Source: an uncultured Bacteroidales bacterium
Lineage (GTDB): Bacteria > Bacteroidota > Bacteroidia > Bacteroidales > UBA932
Assembly: GCA_900320185.1 (NCBI GenBank)
Contig: ONRD01000015.1
Location: 1-49,535, forward strand
Reading direction: 5' to 3'
Length of the DNA: 49,535 nt
How positions within the stretch are numbered: the stretch's first letter is position 1; each line of letters opens with the position of its first letter. The notes under the pieces were generated by a model. The model had not been told where the DNA came from. It searched no databases and worked only from the letters and a program-made list of their open reading frames with translations. Shown one piece after another: positions 1 to 8,358 of this stretch. A program made the translations under genes and the position numbers.

Positions 1-82
1 GGTAAATTCAAATCGTTGCGCTCACAAAACCCTTGTAACTATCTAACAAACAATATTTTCAAAGAACTATTTTAAAGTTTTA

Positions 83-388
83 GTGGACACTAATGATACG
101 TATTACTTTTTGGGTAGAGATTTTATTCCAGAGGTAGGGCTCAAAGAGCATCTGAAATATTATTATCAAGGAGCAACTCTCAGGTTCATATTCGCCGACA
201 ATGTTCCGAACAGCCTATATCAGACAGGAGACAAAAAGGCGAGTATCGTTCTTACGGAGCCATCAAGTTCGACAATTCCTCCTGATTTGTTTTGCATAAA
301 GTATTTTAAAGATGGAGGAACCACGTATTTCGCAGGACAATTCAAAACCATATTGTCTTACAGACGAAAGCCAATCCCTATAGAGTAA
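83..388 (+). CDS. hypothetical protein, AT-rich edge gene
   Basis: A 101-codon reading frame with a GTG start; the frame is open back to a TAA at position 44 but offers no ATG, so the true start is uncertain. The product is small and soluble, with no signal peptide or membrane segment and no motif that I recognise. The middle has a run of Tyr (HLKYYYQG) and the C-terminal third is rich in Thr, Ser and Tyr. Base composition is clearly more AT-rich than the rest of the window, which hints at acquired DNA or a gene remnant. It could be the tail of a longer protein lost at the window edge or by decay. Existence as a real gene is only moderately likely. Confidence 0.4.
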   Translation: MDTNDTYYFLGRDFIPEVGLKEHLKYYYQGATLRFIFADNVPNSLYQTGDKKASIVLTEPSSSTIPPDLFCIKYFKDGGTTYFAGQFKTILSYRRKPIPIE

Positions 389-477
389 CGGAGGGTAAAC
401 TTTCATTAGGTTTTTGGGCTCACCTGCAATTATCCGTGGCTGACTATAATTAGTGTAGTTTGAAGATTTGATTGAGA

Positions 478-936
478 ATGGTTATCTTGCAGGTTGTAAA
501 CACTTGTTTTTTCATGAATCAAGATTGCAAACCCGTGCTGCACTTCACTTTTGGAATGATGCTTGCCTCCGTTGTAGCATTCCTTATGCATCCTCTGTTA
601 TGGGGGCCCGGTTTTGATTGGAGTTTCCTTTGGGTGGGCGTTTTGTACATTTTTGTTTATGGCGCCGTTGGCATGTTTATCCGGTGGAAATGGTGGAGGT
701 ATACCTGGAAGAAACAAGCAATTATCGTGTTCTTTATTGTCAATACAATCTTGGCTATCGCTCTTCTAATTGACCTTTATCGGCCTCGGTATATTGAGAT
801 TGACGGAGTCCGGGAGCGATGGTATATGGATGGACTGACAGGTATGGTGTTTTTGTTAATCAGTGCCGTGGCAGCCCTTTTTTCTGCCATACCGATATCC
901 CTTTGTTGCTACTGGTTTAAACGAAATCGGGAATAG
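478..936 (+). CDS. small integral membrane protein, unknown function
   Basis: About 152 residues from the ATG at 478 (a TTG at 472 is in frame; a further ATG lies at 514). Four hydrophobic segments are visible: around FGMMLASVVAFLMHPLL, FLWVGVLYIFVYGAVGMFI, AIIVFFIVNTILAIALLI and GMVFLLISAVAALFSAIPI. A short Arg/Tyr-rich loop (YRPRYIEIDGVRERWYMDG) lies between the last two segments, and Trp and aromatic residues cluster near the predicted membrane edges. I do not recognise a family. Like its left neighbour it is more AT-rich than the core genes of the window. It is separated from the next gene by a promoter and is probably transcribed alone. Confidence 0.6.
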   Translation: MVILQVVNTCFFMNQDCKPVLHFTFGMMLASVVAFLMHPLLWGPGFDWSFLWVGVLYIFVYGAVGMFIRWKWWRYTWKKQAIIVFFIVNTILAIALLIDLYRPRYIEIDGVRERWYMDGLTGMVFLLISAVAALFSAIPISLCCYWFKRNRE

Positions 937-950
937 TACGAAAAAAGTCT

Positions 951-958
951 TATCTTTG
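951..958 (+). promoter_or_regulatory. Bacteroidota -7 promoter box for the SGNH/GH127 pair
   Basis: TATCTTTG matches the TAnnTTTG consensus exactly and lies 29 bases before the ATG at 988. A purine-rich stretch (AAAAGGATAAGGG) sits just before the start. No good -33 TTTG is seen at the usual spacing. Confidence 0.6.
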
Positions 959-987
959 ATATTTGACAATCTTTAAAAGGATAAGGG

Positions 988-1866
988 ATGAAAAAGCGTT
1001 TCTTCGTGTTGGTCATACCGCTACTTGCCTTGTTGGCCCTCCTGGGCTTCCACGACGGCGAACCGGAGATCAAGAGTCAATGGAATGGAGCAAAGGTCGC
1101 ATTCCTCGGGGATTCCATCACCGATGAAGGCCAGCTCGGGGGCCAGGACATCTATTGGAACCAGCTCAGGACAATCCTCGGCATCAAGCCGTACTGCTAC
1201 GGGATCAGCGGCCATCGGACCACCCAGATCCTCGGACAGGCCAGGCAGCTGCTCTCCGAGCATGGACAGGATGTAGATGCCATAATCATATTCATAGGGA
1301 CCAATGATTTCAACGGGTCACGCCCATTGGGCGAATGGTTCGAAGAAGGAACCTCCGAGGTCAACCGTGACGGGGTCATGACGTCCCTGAGACACCGCAC
1401 CCCGGTCATGGAAGGGAACACTGTCAGGTCCGACATCAACATATTCATGTCTTTCCTGAAGCATAATTATCCCACCAAGCAGGTAATCCTGCTGACACCA
1501 ATCCACAGGGGCTATTTCAATTGCGCCGAAAACAACATCCAACCCGACGAGAACCACGCGAACAAACTCGGCCTGTACATCGATGACTATGTCCAAGTCA
1601 TCAAGGAAACCGCTGATGTCTGGGCTGTTCCGGTAATCGACCTGTCCAGCGTCTGCGGCCTTTATCCGATGGAACCCGAGCATGCCAGGTATTTCAGGGA
1701 AAACGAAAAGACTCTGAAATTCAGCGCAACCGAGGCCTCCTCCGGCAGTCCGGGATCGGAGAAAGGTCTTGAGCACCATGACCTTCTGCATCCCAACACG
1801 GAGGGACACCTCAGGATGGCTTATTCCCTGGCTTATCAGCTGCTTGGCTATCCGGCCCGTTTCTAG
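988..1866 (+). CDS. SGNH/GDSL-family hydrolase (probable secreted carbohydrate esterase)
   Basis: The 292-residue product starts with a signal peptide (MKKRFFVLVIPLLALLALLG). The SGNH signature follows: block I FLGDSIT with nucleophile Ser43, a GISGH glycine block, the IGTNDF block with the oxyanion Asn, and a C-terminal DLLHPN with Asp265 and His268 completing the triad. The family hydrolyses acyl esters, often acetyl groups on polysaccharides. The GH127 arabinofuranosidase follows 72 bases downstream on the same strand, so the pair probably works together on a decorated arabinose-containing glycan in the periplasm. The exact substrate cannot be read from the sequence; a lipase or arylesterase role is possible but less likely in this context. 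Confidence 0.85.
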   Translation: MKKRFFVLVIPLLALLALLGFHDGEPEIKSQWNGAKVAFLGDSITDEGQLGGQDIYWNQLRTILGIKPYCYGISGHRTTQILGQARQLLSEHGQDVDAIIIFIGTNDFNGSRPLGEWFEEGTSEVNRDGVMTSLRHRTPVMEGNTVRSDINIFMSFLKHNYPTKQVILLTPIHRGYFNCAENNIQPDENHANKLGLYIDDYVQVIKETADVWAVPVIDLSSVCGLYPMEPEHARYFRENEKTLKFSATEASSGSPGSEKGLEHHDLLHPNTEGHLRMAYSLAYQLLGYPARF

Positions 1867-1938
1867 GACCTGGCCATCGATGTTCGACAAAGGAACCCCG
1901 TAATCTTCAGGCACGAACAGATAATAACCGTAAATTAC

Positions 1939-3894
1939 ATGAAAGCCTCGATCCTCTTCCTTTCATCTGCCCTGCTGATGGCCTGCCTTGGCAGCCAGAC
2001 CATGGCGGAAACCGCTGTCGGGAACAAACTGTCGCCTGCCCGGACCCGTTTCGACGGCTATCTCGGGGGCAGGATAGACCTCTGCATCCAGAACCGCCTG
2101 ATGGCCCAGGACATCGAGAGGGTGGTACAGCCATTCCGTGACAAGTCCGACGGCAAGTGGGGCTTCAAGTGCGAGTTCTGGGGCAAGTGGTTTACTGCGG
2201 CAGCCATGGGCTACTCCTACTCCCCCACCGCCGCCCACCGGGAAATCATAGACAGGGCCGTCCGCGAACTGCTCCTGACACAGGGAGCCGACGGCTACAT
2301 CGGCACCTACCCGGACGAATTCCACCTTGGCGACTGGGACATCTGGGGCCGGAAATATGTTCTTCTCGGCCTCCTCGCCTATTATGATATTACTAAAGAT
2401 CCCAAGGTACTGGAGGCTGCCGCATCAGCGGCGGACCACCTGATAAGGGAGGCCGGACCGGAGAGCGGAGTCAACATCGCCGGCACGGGATGGATCGGCT
2501 GGAAGGGACTTGCCCCATGCTCTGTGCTCGAACCGGTAGTCCTGCTTTACCAAAGGACGGGAGAACAACGCTATCTTGACTTCGCCAGGCACATCGTAAA
2601 GTCCTGGGACAGTCCCAACGTGCTCACCCCTACCGGACTTCATCTCATTGAAGAAGCGCTGTCGGACAAGCCGATGTGGAAGATGAGCGGGGCACCTAAG
2701 GCCTATGAGATGATGTCCTGCTTCGAAGGCCTCTGCGAACTCTACCGCTGCACGGGCGAGAAAAGACTGCTTGACGCAGAGAAGAACCTTGTCCGGAAGA
2801 TAGAAAGGGATGAACTCATGATCGTGGGGTCGGGATCGGCCGCCGAGATCTGGTTCCATGGGAAGGAGCGCCAGTGCGAGCCTGTCTATCAAGGCATGGA
2901 AACCTGCGTGACTGCAACCTGGATGAAACTCCTCTACCAGCTCCTCCGCCTGACAGGAGACAGCCACTATGCTGACCTCCTGGAACAGACGCTGTACAAT
3001 GCCATGCTGGCGGCGATGTCGCCGCAAGGAGAATGGTGGGCTTATTACAGCGGACTCATGGGCGAGAGGACACACTCCCACCAGCAGTTTACGGACGTAG
3101 TGATGAGCTGCTGCGTCGCCAACGGCCCCAGAGGGCTGATGACGGTCCCCTCATGGGCGTTGATGACCTCGGACAAGGGGCCTGCCGTCAACCTGTACGC
3201 CTCCGGCACAGGAAGGTTCACCACCCCTTCCGGCAAGGATGCGGAACTCAGGATCGAGGGGGACTACCCTGCCGAAGGGAATGCCTCCGTAAGGCTGTCG
3301 CTCCCGGCCCCCGAGAGATTCACCCTCTCATTGAGGATCCCTTCGTGGAGCAGTCGGACCAGGGTTTCGGTGAACGGCAAAACTTACAAGGCGAAGAGCG
3401 GGAAATACCTGGAAATAAAGCGCTTCTGGAAAGACGGTGATCAGGTGACCTTGGATTTCGACATGACCGCCAAGGTGGTCGAAGACCCTGCCGGCTCTGG
3501 GGATGCGGCTATAGTCAGGGGCCCTGTCGTACTGTCCTTCGACACCAGGCTCATCCCGCGCAGGGACGGGGTCGATGTCCCTCCCATGTACAGGTTCGAA
3601 TTCGAGAAGGCGTCAGACGGAACCATAGCGCTTGAGGAAGCCACCACTCACGACCGGTCCATGTGGATGGTATTCAACGTGCCCTGCCTGGATGAAGGCG
3701 GGGGCAGGCATCTTCTGCCTCTTTGCGACTATGCTTCCGCCGGGAACACATGGGAGGAGGGCAACCTTTTCAGGGTATGGGCCCCTCAGCCCTTCGACTT
3801 CCGGCACCTCTACGTGAACAACCTCGACTGGCATGCCAACTGCACAGTGGGCGTGCCAAGGCCGGATATTCCTGAACTGTACAAGGTGCGCTGA
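1939..3894 (+). CDS. GH127 family beta-L-arabinofuranosidase-like glycoside hydrolase (DUF1680)
   Basis: The 651-residue product has an N-terminal export signal; LLMAC could be a lipobox (Cys16), or signal peptidase I could cut after TMA. The body is an (alpha/alpha)6 barrel followed by a beta-rich C-terminal half, as in GH127. The zinc/cysteine catalytic site of the family is visible: Glu321 and Cys323 in METCVTATW and the Cys391-Cys392 pair in MSCCVANGPRGL, equivalent to the metal ligands and nucleophile cysteine of HypBA1. Enzymes of this type release beta-L-arabinofuranose. The gene follows an SGNH esterase. Length is normal for the family and the frame is intact. Related families GH137, GH142 and GH146 are alternatives for the exact specificity. 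Confidence 0.88.
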   Translation: MKASILFLSSALLMACLGSQTMAETAVGNKLSPARTRFDGYLGGRIDLCIQNRLMAQDIERVVQPFRDKSDGKWGFKCEFWGKWFTAAAMGYSYSPTAAHREIIDRAVRELLLTQGADGYIGTYPDEFHLGDWDIWGRKYVLLGLLAYYDITKDPKVLEAAASAADHLIREAGPESGVNIAGTGWIGWKGLAPCSVLEPVVLLYQRTGEQRYLDFARHIVKSWDSPNVLTPTGLHLIEEALSDKPMWKMSGAPKAYEMMSCFEGLCELYRCTGEKRLLDAEKNLVRKIERDELMIVGSGSAAEIWFHGKERQCEPVYQGMETCVTATWMKLLYQLLRLTGDSHYADLLEQTLYNAMLAAMSPQGEWWAYYSGLMGERTHSHQQFTDVVMSCCVANGPRGLMTVPSWALMTSDKGPAVNLYASGTGRFTTPSGKDAELRIEGDYPAEGNASVRLSLPAPERFTLSLRIPSWSSRTRVSVNGKTYKAKSGKYLEIKRFWKDGDQVTLDFDMTAKVVEDPAGSGDAAIVRGPVVLSFDTRLIPRRDGVDVPPMYRFEFEKASDGTIALEEATTHDRSMWMVFNVPCLDEGGGRHLLPLCDYASAGNTWEEGNLFRVWAPQPFDFRHLYVNNLDWHANCTVGVPRPDIPELYKVR

Positions 3895-3922
3895 GTCACG
3901 CGGGGGCCCGCCGCAACGGATT

Positions 3923-5008
3923 TCACTTCCTGACTGTCTCGCTGATGTAGGAAACCCCTCCGCTGACAATCTGGGTGAGGGTCTGGGCTTCGTGGCTGAG
4001 TGTTGCGAAGATCATCCCGAAGCCGGCCGGGATGCCATAGACGAACGACATGGCCGAAGAGACCATGAAATGGTACGCACCGAACCCTCCCGGTACGGGC
4101 ACCAGCGACGCGATGTTGCCCACAAGCATGATGAACAGGGCATCGACGATGCCCAGGCCGGAGAGATTGGCTATGCCGGCGGCCATCTCCGGACTGGTCC
4201 CTGCAGGGGATATTCCCTGTACGGCTATGAGGATCAGCCAGGCCTCCAGCCAGTAGCATGCCCATATCCCTACGGTGAGGGCGAAGAACAACCATGCCCG
4301 CTTCATCTTCAGGCAGCTCAGGAACCCTCTGAATATTCCCTTGCAGAAATCGCCTGCCTTCCCGAGGAAGCCGCTGCTGCCGGAATAACGGATGGAAAGC
4401 CACACGAGAGCGGCGGCAAGCACAAGCGCCCCGGCGGCGAGGAGTATCTTTCCCGTACTGATCCCGCCTCCTGCCGCACCGAAGACCTTCTCGGAGAAGA
4501 ACGCTCCGAAGCGGTCCCACGTGAAGAAAAGGAACACGGCTATCAAAAGCCCTGAAAAGACCAGGTCGGCAGACCTCTCCAGAGCAGCTGTGCCCACAAC
4601 CTTGTCGAAGGAAGCCAGGCGTTTTCCCTCGCCGGACTCGCCTTCCCGTGCGGACCTGGCGGTGATGAAACCGCAGCGGGCCACTTCTCCGACCCTTGGA
4701 AGGACAAGGTTGATGGCATAGCTGATGTTCACGGCATTGAAACAGGTAAGGGTGCTTGTCGACGGATCGATCGGAAGGAGCAGCTCGCGCCACCTGATGC
4801 CACGCAGCAGGAACGAAAGCAGCCCCGACAGCATGGAAAGGATGACGAACTCCCACCTGCAGGACCTCAGTGCCATCATGAAATCCGACCAGTCAACCTT
4901 CCGGAAACAGAACCACAGAAGGATAACCGCCAGGATGATCGAAATGGAATATTTGAGAATATTTCCGACCTTCTTGTCCATTGGGACAAATTTAACTAAA
5001 ATATTCAT
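3923..5008 (-). CDS. UPF0104/lysylphosphatidylglycerol-synthase-like flippase-fold membrane protein
   Basis: A 361-residue polytopic protein with about eight membrane segments. The motif NLVLPRVGEVARC near residue 115 is typical of the Bacteroidota branch of the UPF0104 (YbhN/AglD/MprF N-terminal-like) family; a second block, GGFGAYHF, lies near the C-terminus, where family members have a PGGxGxxE-like turn. Family members are thought to move lipids or lipid-linked sugars across the membrane, but no substrate is established for this branch. An internal ATG at 4981 (MDKKVG) is an equally good start, because the first start lies only 31 bases from the divergent kinase gene. The gene is convergent with GH127 (28-base gap), so it is transcribed separately. 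Confidence 0.8.
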   Translation of the reverse strand: MNILVKFVPMDKKVGNILKYSISIILAVILLWFCFRKVDWSDFMMALRSCRWEFVILSMLSGLLSFLLRGIRWRELLLPIDPSTSTLTCFNAVNISYAINLVLPRVGEVARCGFITARSAREGESGEGKRLASFDKVVGTAALERSADLVFSGLLIAVFLFFTWDRFGAFFSEKVFGAAGGGISTGKILLAAGALVLAAALVWLSIRYSGSSGFLGKAGDFCKGIFRGFLSCLKMKRAWLFFALTVGIWACYWLEAWLILIAVQGISPAGTSPEMAAGIANLSGLGIVDALFIMLVGNIASLVPVPGGFGAYHFMVSSAMSFVYGIPAGFGMIFATLSHEAQTLTQIVSGGVSYISETVRK

Positions 5009-5016
5009 TAACTTTG
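5009..5016 (+). promoter_or_regulatory. Bacteroidota -7 promoter box for the kinase operon
   Basis: TAACTTTG matches TAnnTTTG and lies 22 bases before the ATG at 5039. It abuts the start codon of the divergent membrane-protein gene at 5008, so the two promoters must overlap. Confidence 0.6.
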
Positions 5017-5038
5017 TAAGTTAACACAGCAAAGCGAC

Positions 5039-6043
5039 ATGAAATCGATACTCGGCATAGGCAACGCCCTTACTGACATACTTGCGGTATTCCCGGACGA
5101 TTCGATGCTCCGCGAGTACCATCTTCCCCCGGGAAGCATGCAGCACGTGGACCTGGAGACCGGCGACAGGATCTGGTCCAAGCTCAAGGAGTGGGGCGTG
5201 AAATATGTACCCGGAGGATCCGCGGCCAACACGATTACCTGTACTTCGATCTTCGGCATGCCTTCCTGCTTCATAGGCAAGATCGGGAATGACGAACTGG
5301 GGCTTCTCTACAAGAGCACCCTCGAGCAGTTCGGAGTCAAGACCAACCTGATGACCGGCACCAAGGGATCGGGAAGGGCCATGTGCTTCATCACCGGGGC
5401 CAACGCGGAAAGGACCTTCGCCGACTACATGGGAGCAGCCCTCGAGCTGGTACCGGAAGACCTGAAGGAGGAGGATTTCCGAGGCTATGACTACTTCCAC
5501 ATCGAGGGCTACCTGGTCCAGAACCAGGACCTCATACGCAGGGCTGTCCAGATGGCCCGGGAAGCCGGATGCAAGATTTCCATAGACATGGCTTCCTACA
5601 ACGTCGTCGAGTCCAACGAAGCGTTCTTCCACAACCTGGTGGAGAAATATGTGGACATCGTCTTCGCCAACGAGAGCGAGGCGCGGGCGTACACCAAGCT
5701 CGAGCCGCGCGAAGCCCTGGACGTCCTGGCCGGCCAGTGCGAGATCGCCGTCGTGAAGGTGGGCAAGGACGGTTCCATGCTGAAACAGGGCGATGAATAC
5801 CACTACATCCCTGCATGGCCGGCCGCGACCATCGACGCAACCGGCGCAGGAGACACCTATGCGGCAGGTTTCCTCTACGCCCATTCGCTCGGAATGCCCC
5901 TGAAGGTATGCGGCGAGATAGGCTCGATAATTGCGGCGAAAGTCGTGGAAGTCGTCGGGACCAAGATCGACGTACCGCGCTGGAAAGCCGCCAAGCAGGA
6001 GATCAAGGAACTGATTGCCTCGGTCGGCAGGGACCTTCAGTGA
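5039..6043 (+). CDS. PfkB-family sugar/nucleoside kinase (adenosine kinase-like)
   Basis: The 334-residue product is a full-length ribokinase-fold enzyme. The N-terminal GIGNALTDI, the PGGSAANT substrate-binding loop and the ATP-site motif DATGAGDTYAAGF are all present; Asp272 of GAGD is the catalytic base. Bacteroidota members of this subgroup are usually annotated as adenosine kinase or PfkB carbohydrate kinase, phosphorylating the 5-hydroxyl of a ribosyl group. It is the first gene of a likely operon with the small protein at 6108 and the DUF368 transporter at 6645; that linkage does not obviously explain its substrate. Fructokinase or 2-keto-3-deoxygluconate kinase activity cannot be excluded. 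Confidence 0.85.
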   Translation: MKSILGIGNALTDILAVFPDDSMLREYHLPPGSMQHVDLETGDRIWSKLKEWGVKYVPGGSAANTITCTSIFGMPSCFIGKIGNDELGLLYKSTLEQFGVKTNLMTGTKGSGRAMCFITGANAERTFADYMGAALELVPEDLKEEDFRGYDYFHIEGYLVQNQDLIRRAVQMAREAGCKISIDMASYNVVESNEAFFHNLVEKYVDIVFANESEARAYTKLEPREALDVLAGQCEIAVVKVGKDGSMLKQGDEYHYIPAWPAATIDATGAGDTYAAGFLYAHSLGMPLKVCGEIGSIIAAKVVEVVGTKIDVPRWKAAKQEIKELIASVGRDLQ

Positions 6044-6107
6044 AGGAATGCGGACGGCACTTACACAGAACAATAATCCGGTCGACCCGGTCATTAACAG
6101 ATAGCGT

Positions 6108-6641
6108 ATGTTTGAATTCGCACAGGAATTTTTCAGGAAAAGGAGTCTGAAGAATGACGCCAGCACCGTCCCGACAGGCTTCCTTCCACTGAGCAAAATA
6201 CGGTCTTACGTTGCGATAATCGACGTGGAAGACATCACCTACGACTCTTGCAAAACGATGATCATGAATTATTTCCGCAAGAGCGAAATCAACGGCAGCG
6301 TGTTCTTCCAGGACTTCCGGAAAATCGGCAGCGAGGACCGTCTGATCACATCGATCCAGACGACCATCACGAAGAAGGACGTGAACTGGTACGGGAAGCC
6401 GTCCAAGTACAAGCTGAACGTGCTCCAGGAGCAGGACCCCGACGTGTTCATCTGCCTGATCAAGGATCCGGACTACTCTGTCGAGTACCTCGTACGTGCA
6501 TCCAGGGCCCGCTTCAAGATAGGCCGCAAGCAGCTCCCGGGCAACCCCTTCGACCTGGTCGTCAACGACCCGGAAGGAAAGACCATCTCCCAGCTGGAAA
6601 GCTTCAAGTTCATCTCCAGCTACATCTCCAAGATAAGGTAG
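6108..6641 (+). CDS. conserved Bacteroidota protein of unknown function (DUF6913-like)
   Basis: A 177-residue soluble protein without signal peptide. It begins MFEFAQEFFRKRSL and has an alternating alpha/beta pattern with the segments SYVAIIDVEDITY, VNWYGKP and DVFICLIKDPDYSVEYLVRAS. I associate this pattern with the DUF6913 family, found widely in Bacteroidota and without assigned function, but from memory only. It sits 64 bases after the kinase and only three bases before the DUF368 gene, so translation of the two is probably coupled. That position suggests a role connected with envelope lipid recycling, which is an inference. Confidence 0.65.
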   Translation: MFEFAQEFFRKRSLKNDASTVPTGFLPLSKIRSYVAIIDVEDITYDSCKTMIMNYFRKSEINGSVFFQDFRKIGSEDRLITSIQTTITKKDVNWYGKPSKYKLNVLQEQDPDVFICLIKDPDYSVEYLVRASRARFKIGRKQLPGNPFDLVVNDPEGKTISQLESFKFISSYISKIR

Positions 6642-6644
6642 CCC

Positions 6645-7610
6645 ATGCCCGGAACGATACACAACCTGACAGTCGCGCTCAAGGGCTTCGCCATGGGCGC
6701 GGCAAACGTTATACCCGGAGTTTCCGGCGGTACCATAGCCCTCCTTACAGGAATATTCAACGAGCTTGTGGAATCCTTGAACGCGATAATGTCGGTCGAG
6801 TCATGGAAGCTCCTGCTCAAGGGAAGGTTCAGCGAGTTCTGGAAGAACATACACGGGACCTTCCTCCTATGGCTGGCCATCGGTGTGGTCGTAAGCGTGT
6901 TCTCGCTGGCCAAGCTGATGGAATATGTGCTCCACTACCATCCCGTACAGACATGGTCATTCTTCTTCGGACTGATCGTGGTCTCCAGCATTTACCTGCT
7001 TCGCGGGATCGGGCGCTGGAAGGGTTCCTACTGGATCTGGCTCTCCCTGGGCATCGTCCTTGGCGCCGCGATCTGCCTCCTGTCACCCACCAGCACCACC
7101 GACGACCTCTGGTTCGTCGCCGTCTGCGGAGCCATCGCTGTCTGCACCATGATCCTCCCGGGCATCTCCGGCAGCTTCGTGCTCGTCCTCCTCGGCAAAT
7201 ATGACTACATAATGGGAGCCATCAGCGACCTGGACTGGCCGGTCCTGATCGTTTTCGGTATCGGATGCCTCCTGGGAATACTCGCCTTCTCCAAATTCCT
7301 TCACTGGCTCACCCGGAACTTCGAGAAACCGACCCTGCTGGTCCTGATAGGCTTCACCCTCGGCGCCCTCGTCAAGGTCTGGCCCTGGGGCGACAGGGCG
7401 AGTCTCGCCACAGCCGCCCTGATGCGCGGCGGGATGCCCATGGAAGAAGCCTCGTCCAAGATCGACACTCTTCTTGCCCAGGGAATAGACCTCGGCACTC
7501 TCTCCGTCCCCCTCCAGGTCGGCAGCGGAATCCTGTGGATGCTCGTCGGCGCCGTTTTCGTCATATTCCTCGAGTCCTTCGCAAAGGCCGGCAAGAAGGC
7601 CCGGTCCTGA
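6645..7610 (+). CDS. DUF368 membrane protein (PopT-type undecaprenyl-phosphate translocase)
   Basis: The 321-residue product has eight or more hydrophobic segments. It carries the two repeated DUF368 signatures, ANVIPGVSGGTIALLTGI near residue 22 and TMILPGISGSFVLVLLGKY near residue 168, which form an inverted-repeat re-entrant fold as in DedA relatives. DUF368 proteins were shown in 2022 to recycle undecaprenyl phosphate across the cytoplasmic membrane. Start at ATG 6645 leaves three bases after the preceding stop. The C-terminus ends in a basic tail (AKAGKKARS). The stop codon and the preceding codons are repeated once downstream (see the repeat at 7588). Confidence 0.85.
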   Translation: MPGTIHNLTVALKGFAMGAANVIPGVSGGTIALLTGIFNELVESLNAIMSVESWKLLLKGRFSEFWKNIHGTFLLWLAIGVVVSVFSLAKLMEYVLHYHPVQTWSFFFGLIVVSSIYLLRGIGRWKGSYWIWLSLGIVLGAAICLLSPTSTTDDLWFVAVCGAIAVCTMILPGISGSFVLVLLGKYDYIMGAISDLDWPVLIVFGIGCLLGILAFSKFLHWLTRNFEKPTLLVLIGFTLGALVKVWPWGDRASLATAALMRGGMPMEEASSKIDTLLAQGIDLGTLSVPLQVGSGILWMLVGAVFVIFLESFAKAGKKARS

Positions 7611-7652
7611 AACTGCGCCACCCCGGCAGGCCCCGGTCCTGAAACTGCGACC
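7588..7652. repeat. two-copy duplication spanning the DUF368 stop codon
   Basis: An exact 18-base segment, CCCGGTCCTGAAACTGCG, which contains the TGA stop, occurs at 7600-7617 and again at 7632-7649. Similar CCGGCA bases precede both copies, giving units of about 32-34 bases. Confidence 0.8.
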
Positions 7653-7716
7653 TCCGGAATGTGCAGGCAGGTCCACGGGAAAAAGAAAGAATTCCTGCTT
7701 AATCGAGAAATTTACG

Positions 7717-7724
7717 TATATTTG
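7717..7724 (+). promoter_or_regulatory. Bacteroidota -7 promoter box for tRNA-Arg
   Basis: TATATTTG fits TAnnTTTG and lies 35 bases before the tRNA. The surrounding 40 bases are AT-rich against a GC-rich background. Confidence 0.55.
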
Positions 7725-7759
7725 CAGTCCAGTTCCGGCAGGCGCCGGAAAAGGCGGAC

Positions 7760-7833
7760 GGTTCCGTAGCTCAGCTGGATAGAGCAACAGCCTTCTAAGC
7801 TGTGGGTCTTGGGTTCGAATCCCAACGGAATCA
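7760..7833 (+). tRNA. tRNA-Arg (anticodon TCT)
   Basis: A full cloverleaf of 74 bases. The acceptor stem GGTTCCG pairs with CGGAATC (one G-U) with discriminator A at 7833. The D arm is GCTC-AGCTGGAT-GAGC. The anticodon arm ACAGC-CTTCTAA-GCTGT has TCT at 7794-7796. The T arm is TTGGG-TTCGAAT-CCCAA. The 3' CCA is not encoded. The UCU anticodon reads AGA and AGG codons. Confidence 0.97.
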
Positions 7834-7903
7834 CTTTTCATAAGGCAATGACCATGTATCGAAGAATATGTGGTTTTTAACTTTCACTAAAACCAACAAA
7901 CAA

Positions 7904-8251
7904 ATGAAAAGATTACTTCTTATTCTGATCCCGGTGATCATGTGCTTTGCAGCATCCAGCTGTTCCACCCTTTCATCGCTCAACGCCATCGACACCGGTA
8001 CGGCGCTTTCTTCCGCCAACTTCCACTATGTAAAGACAGTCCAGGGAGAAGCCACCAGCACCTACATCTTCGGCTTCGCAGGAGGGAACGATGCCGGTAA
8101 AGCCATCGCAGACGCCAAGGCCAAGGCTGACCTGAAAGACAATCAGGCTCTCGCAAACGTAGCAATCGTAAACACCCAGAGGATAGTGCTGGGAATCATC
8201 ATACGGGTAAAGACCACAGTCTCCGCAGATGTCATAGAATTCGAGAAATAG
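7904..8251 (+). CDS. small lipoprotein, DUF6567-like
   Basis: About 115 residues from the ATG at 7904; the upstream in-frame start at 7868 would add an implausible leader before the signal peptide. MKRLLLILIPVIMCFAASSC is a lipoprotein signal with lipobox ASSC. The mature part has the pattern ALSSANFHYVKTVQGEATSTYIFG followed by an Ala/Lys/Asp-rich helix and a strand ending VIEFEK. This resembles the DUF6567 family of short Bacteroidota lipoproteins, which has no known function. It lies just after the tRNA gene and ends at a strong terminator, so it is monocistronic. Confidence 0.75.
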   Translation: MKRLLLILIPVIMCFAASSCSTLSSLNAIDTGTALSSANFHYVKTVQGEATSTYIFGFAGGNDAGKAIADAKAKADLKDNQALANVAIVNTQRIVLGIIIRVKTTVSADVIEFEK

Positions 8252-8277
8252 CCTCCGGCTTCATAGAAGATACAAGG

Positions 8278-8315
8278 AAACCTCCAAGCAGAGAAGCCTG
8301 GAGGTTTTCTTTTTT
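8278..8315 (+). terminator. Rho-independent terminator after the DUF6567-like gene
   Basis: Stem AAACCTCCAAGC (8278-8289) pairs imperfectly with GCCTGGAGGTTT (8296-8307), loop of six bases, followed by a T-rich run to 8315. The A-rich 5' side means it may also work for the convergent gene ending at 8359. Confidence 0.85.
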
Positions 8316-8358
8316 GTCAGTCACCGATCCGTGCCTTGCCGGCGACTTGAGGGCAGCG

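Noticed and set aside
3895-3922. Terminator between the convergent GH127 and UPF0104 genes
   Set aside because: A GCGGG/CCCGC palindrome is present but there is no T run on either strand.
7588-7833. Integration (attachment) site at tRNA-Arg
   Set aside because: No copy of the tRNA 3' end and no integrase gene are found in the window; the nearby repeat belongs to the DUF368 stop region.
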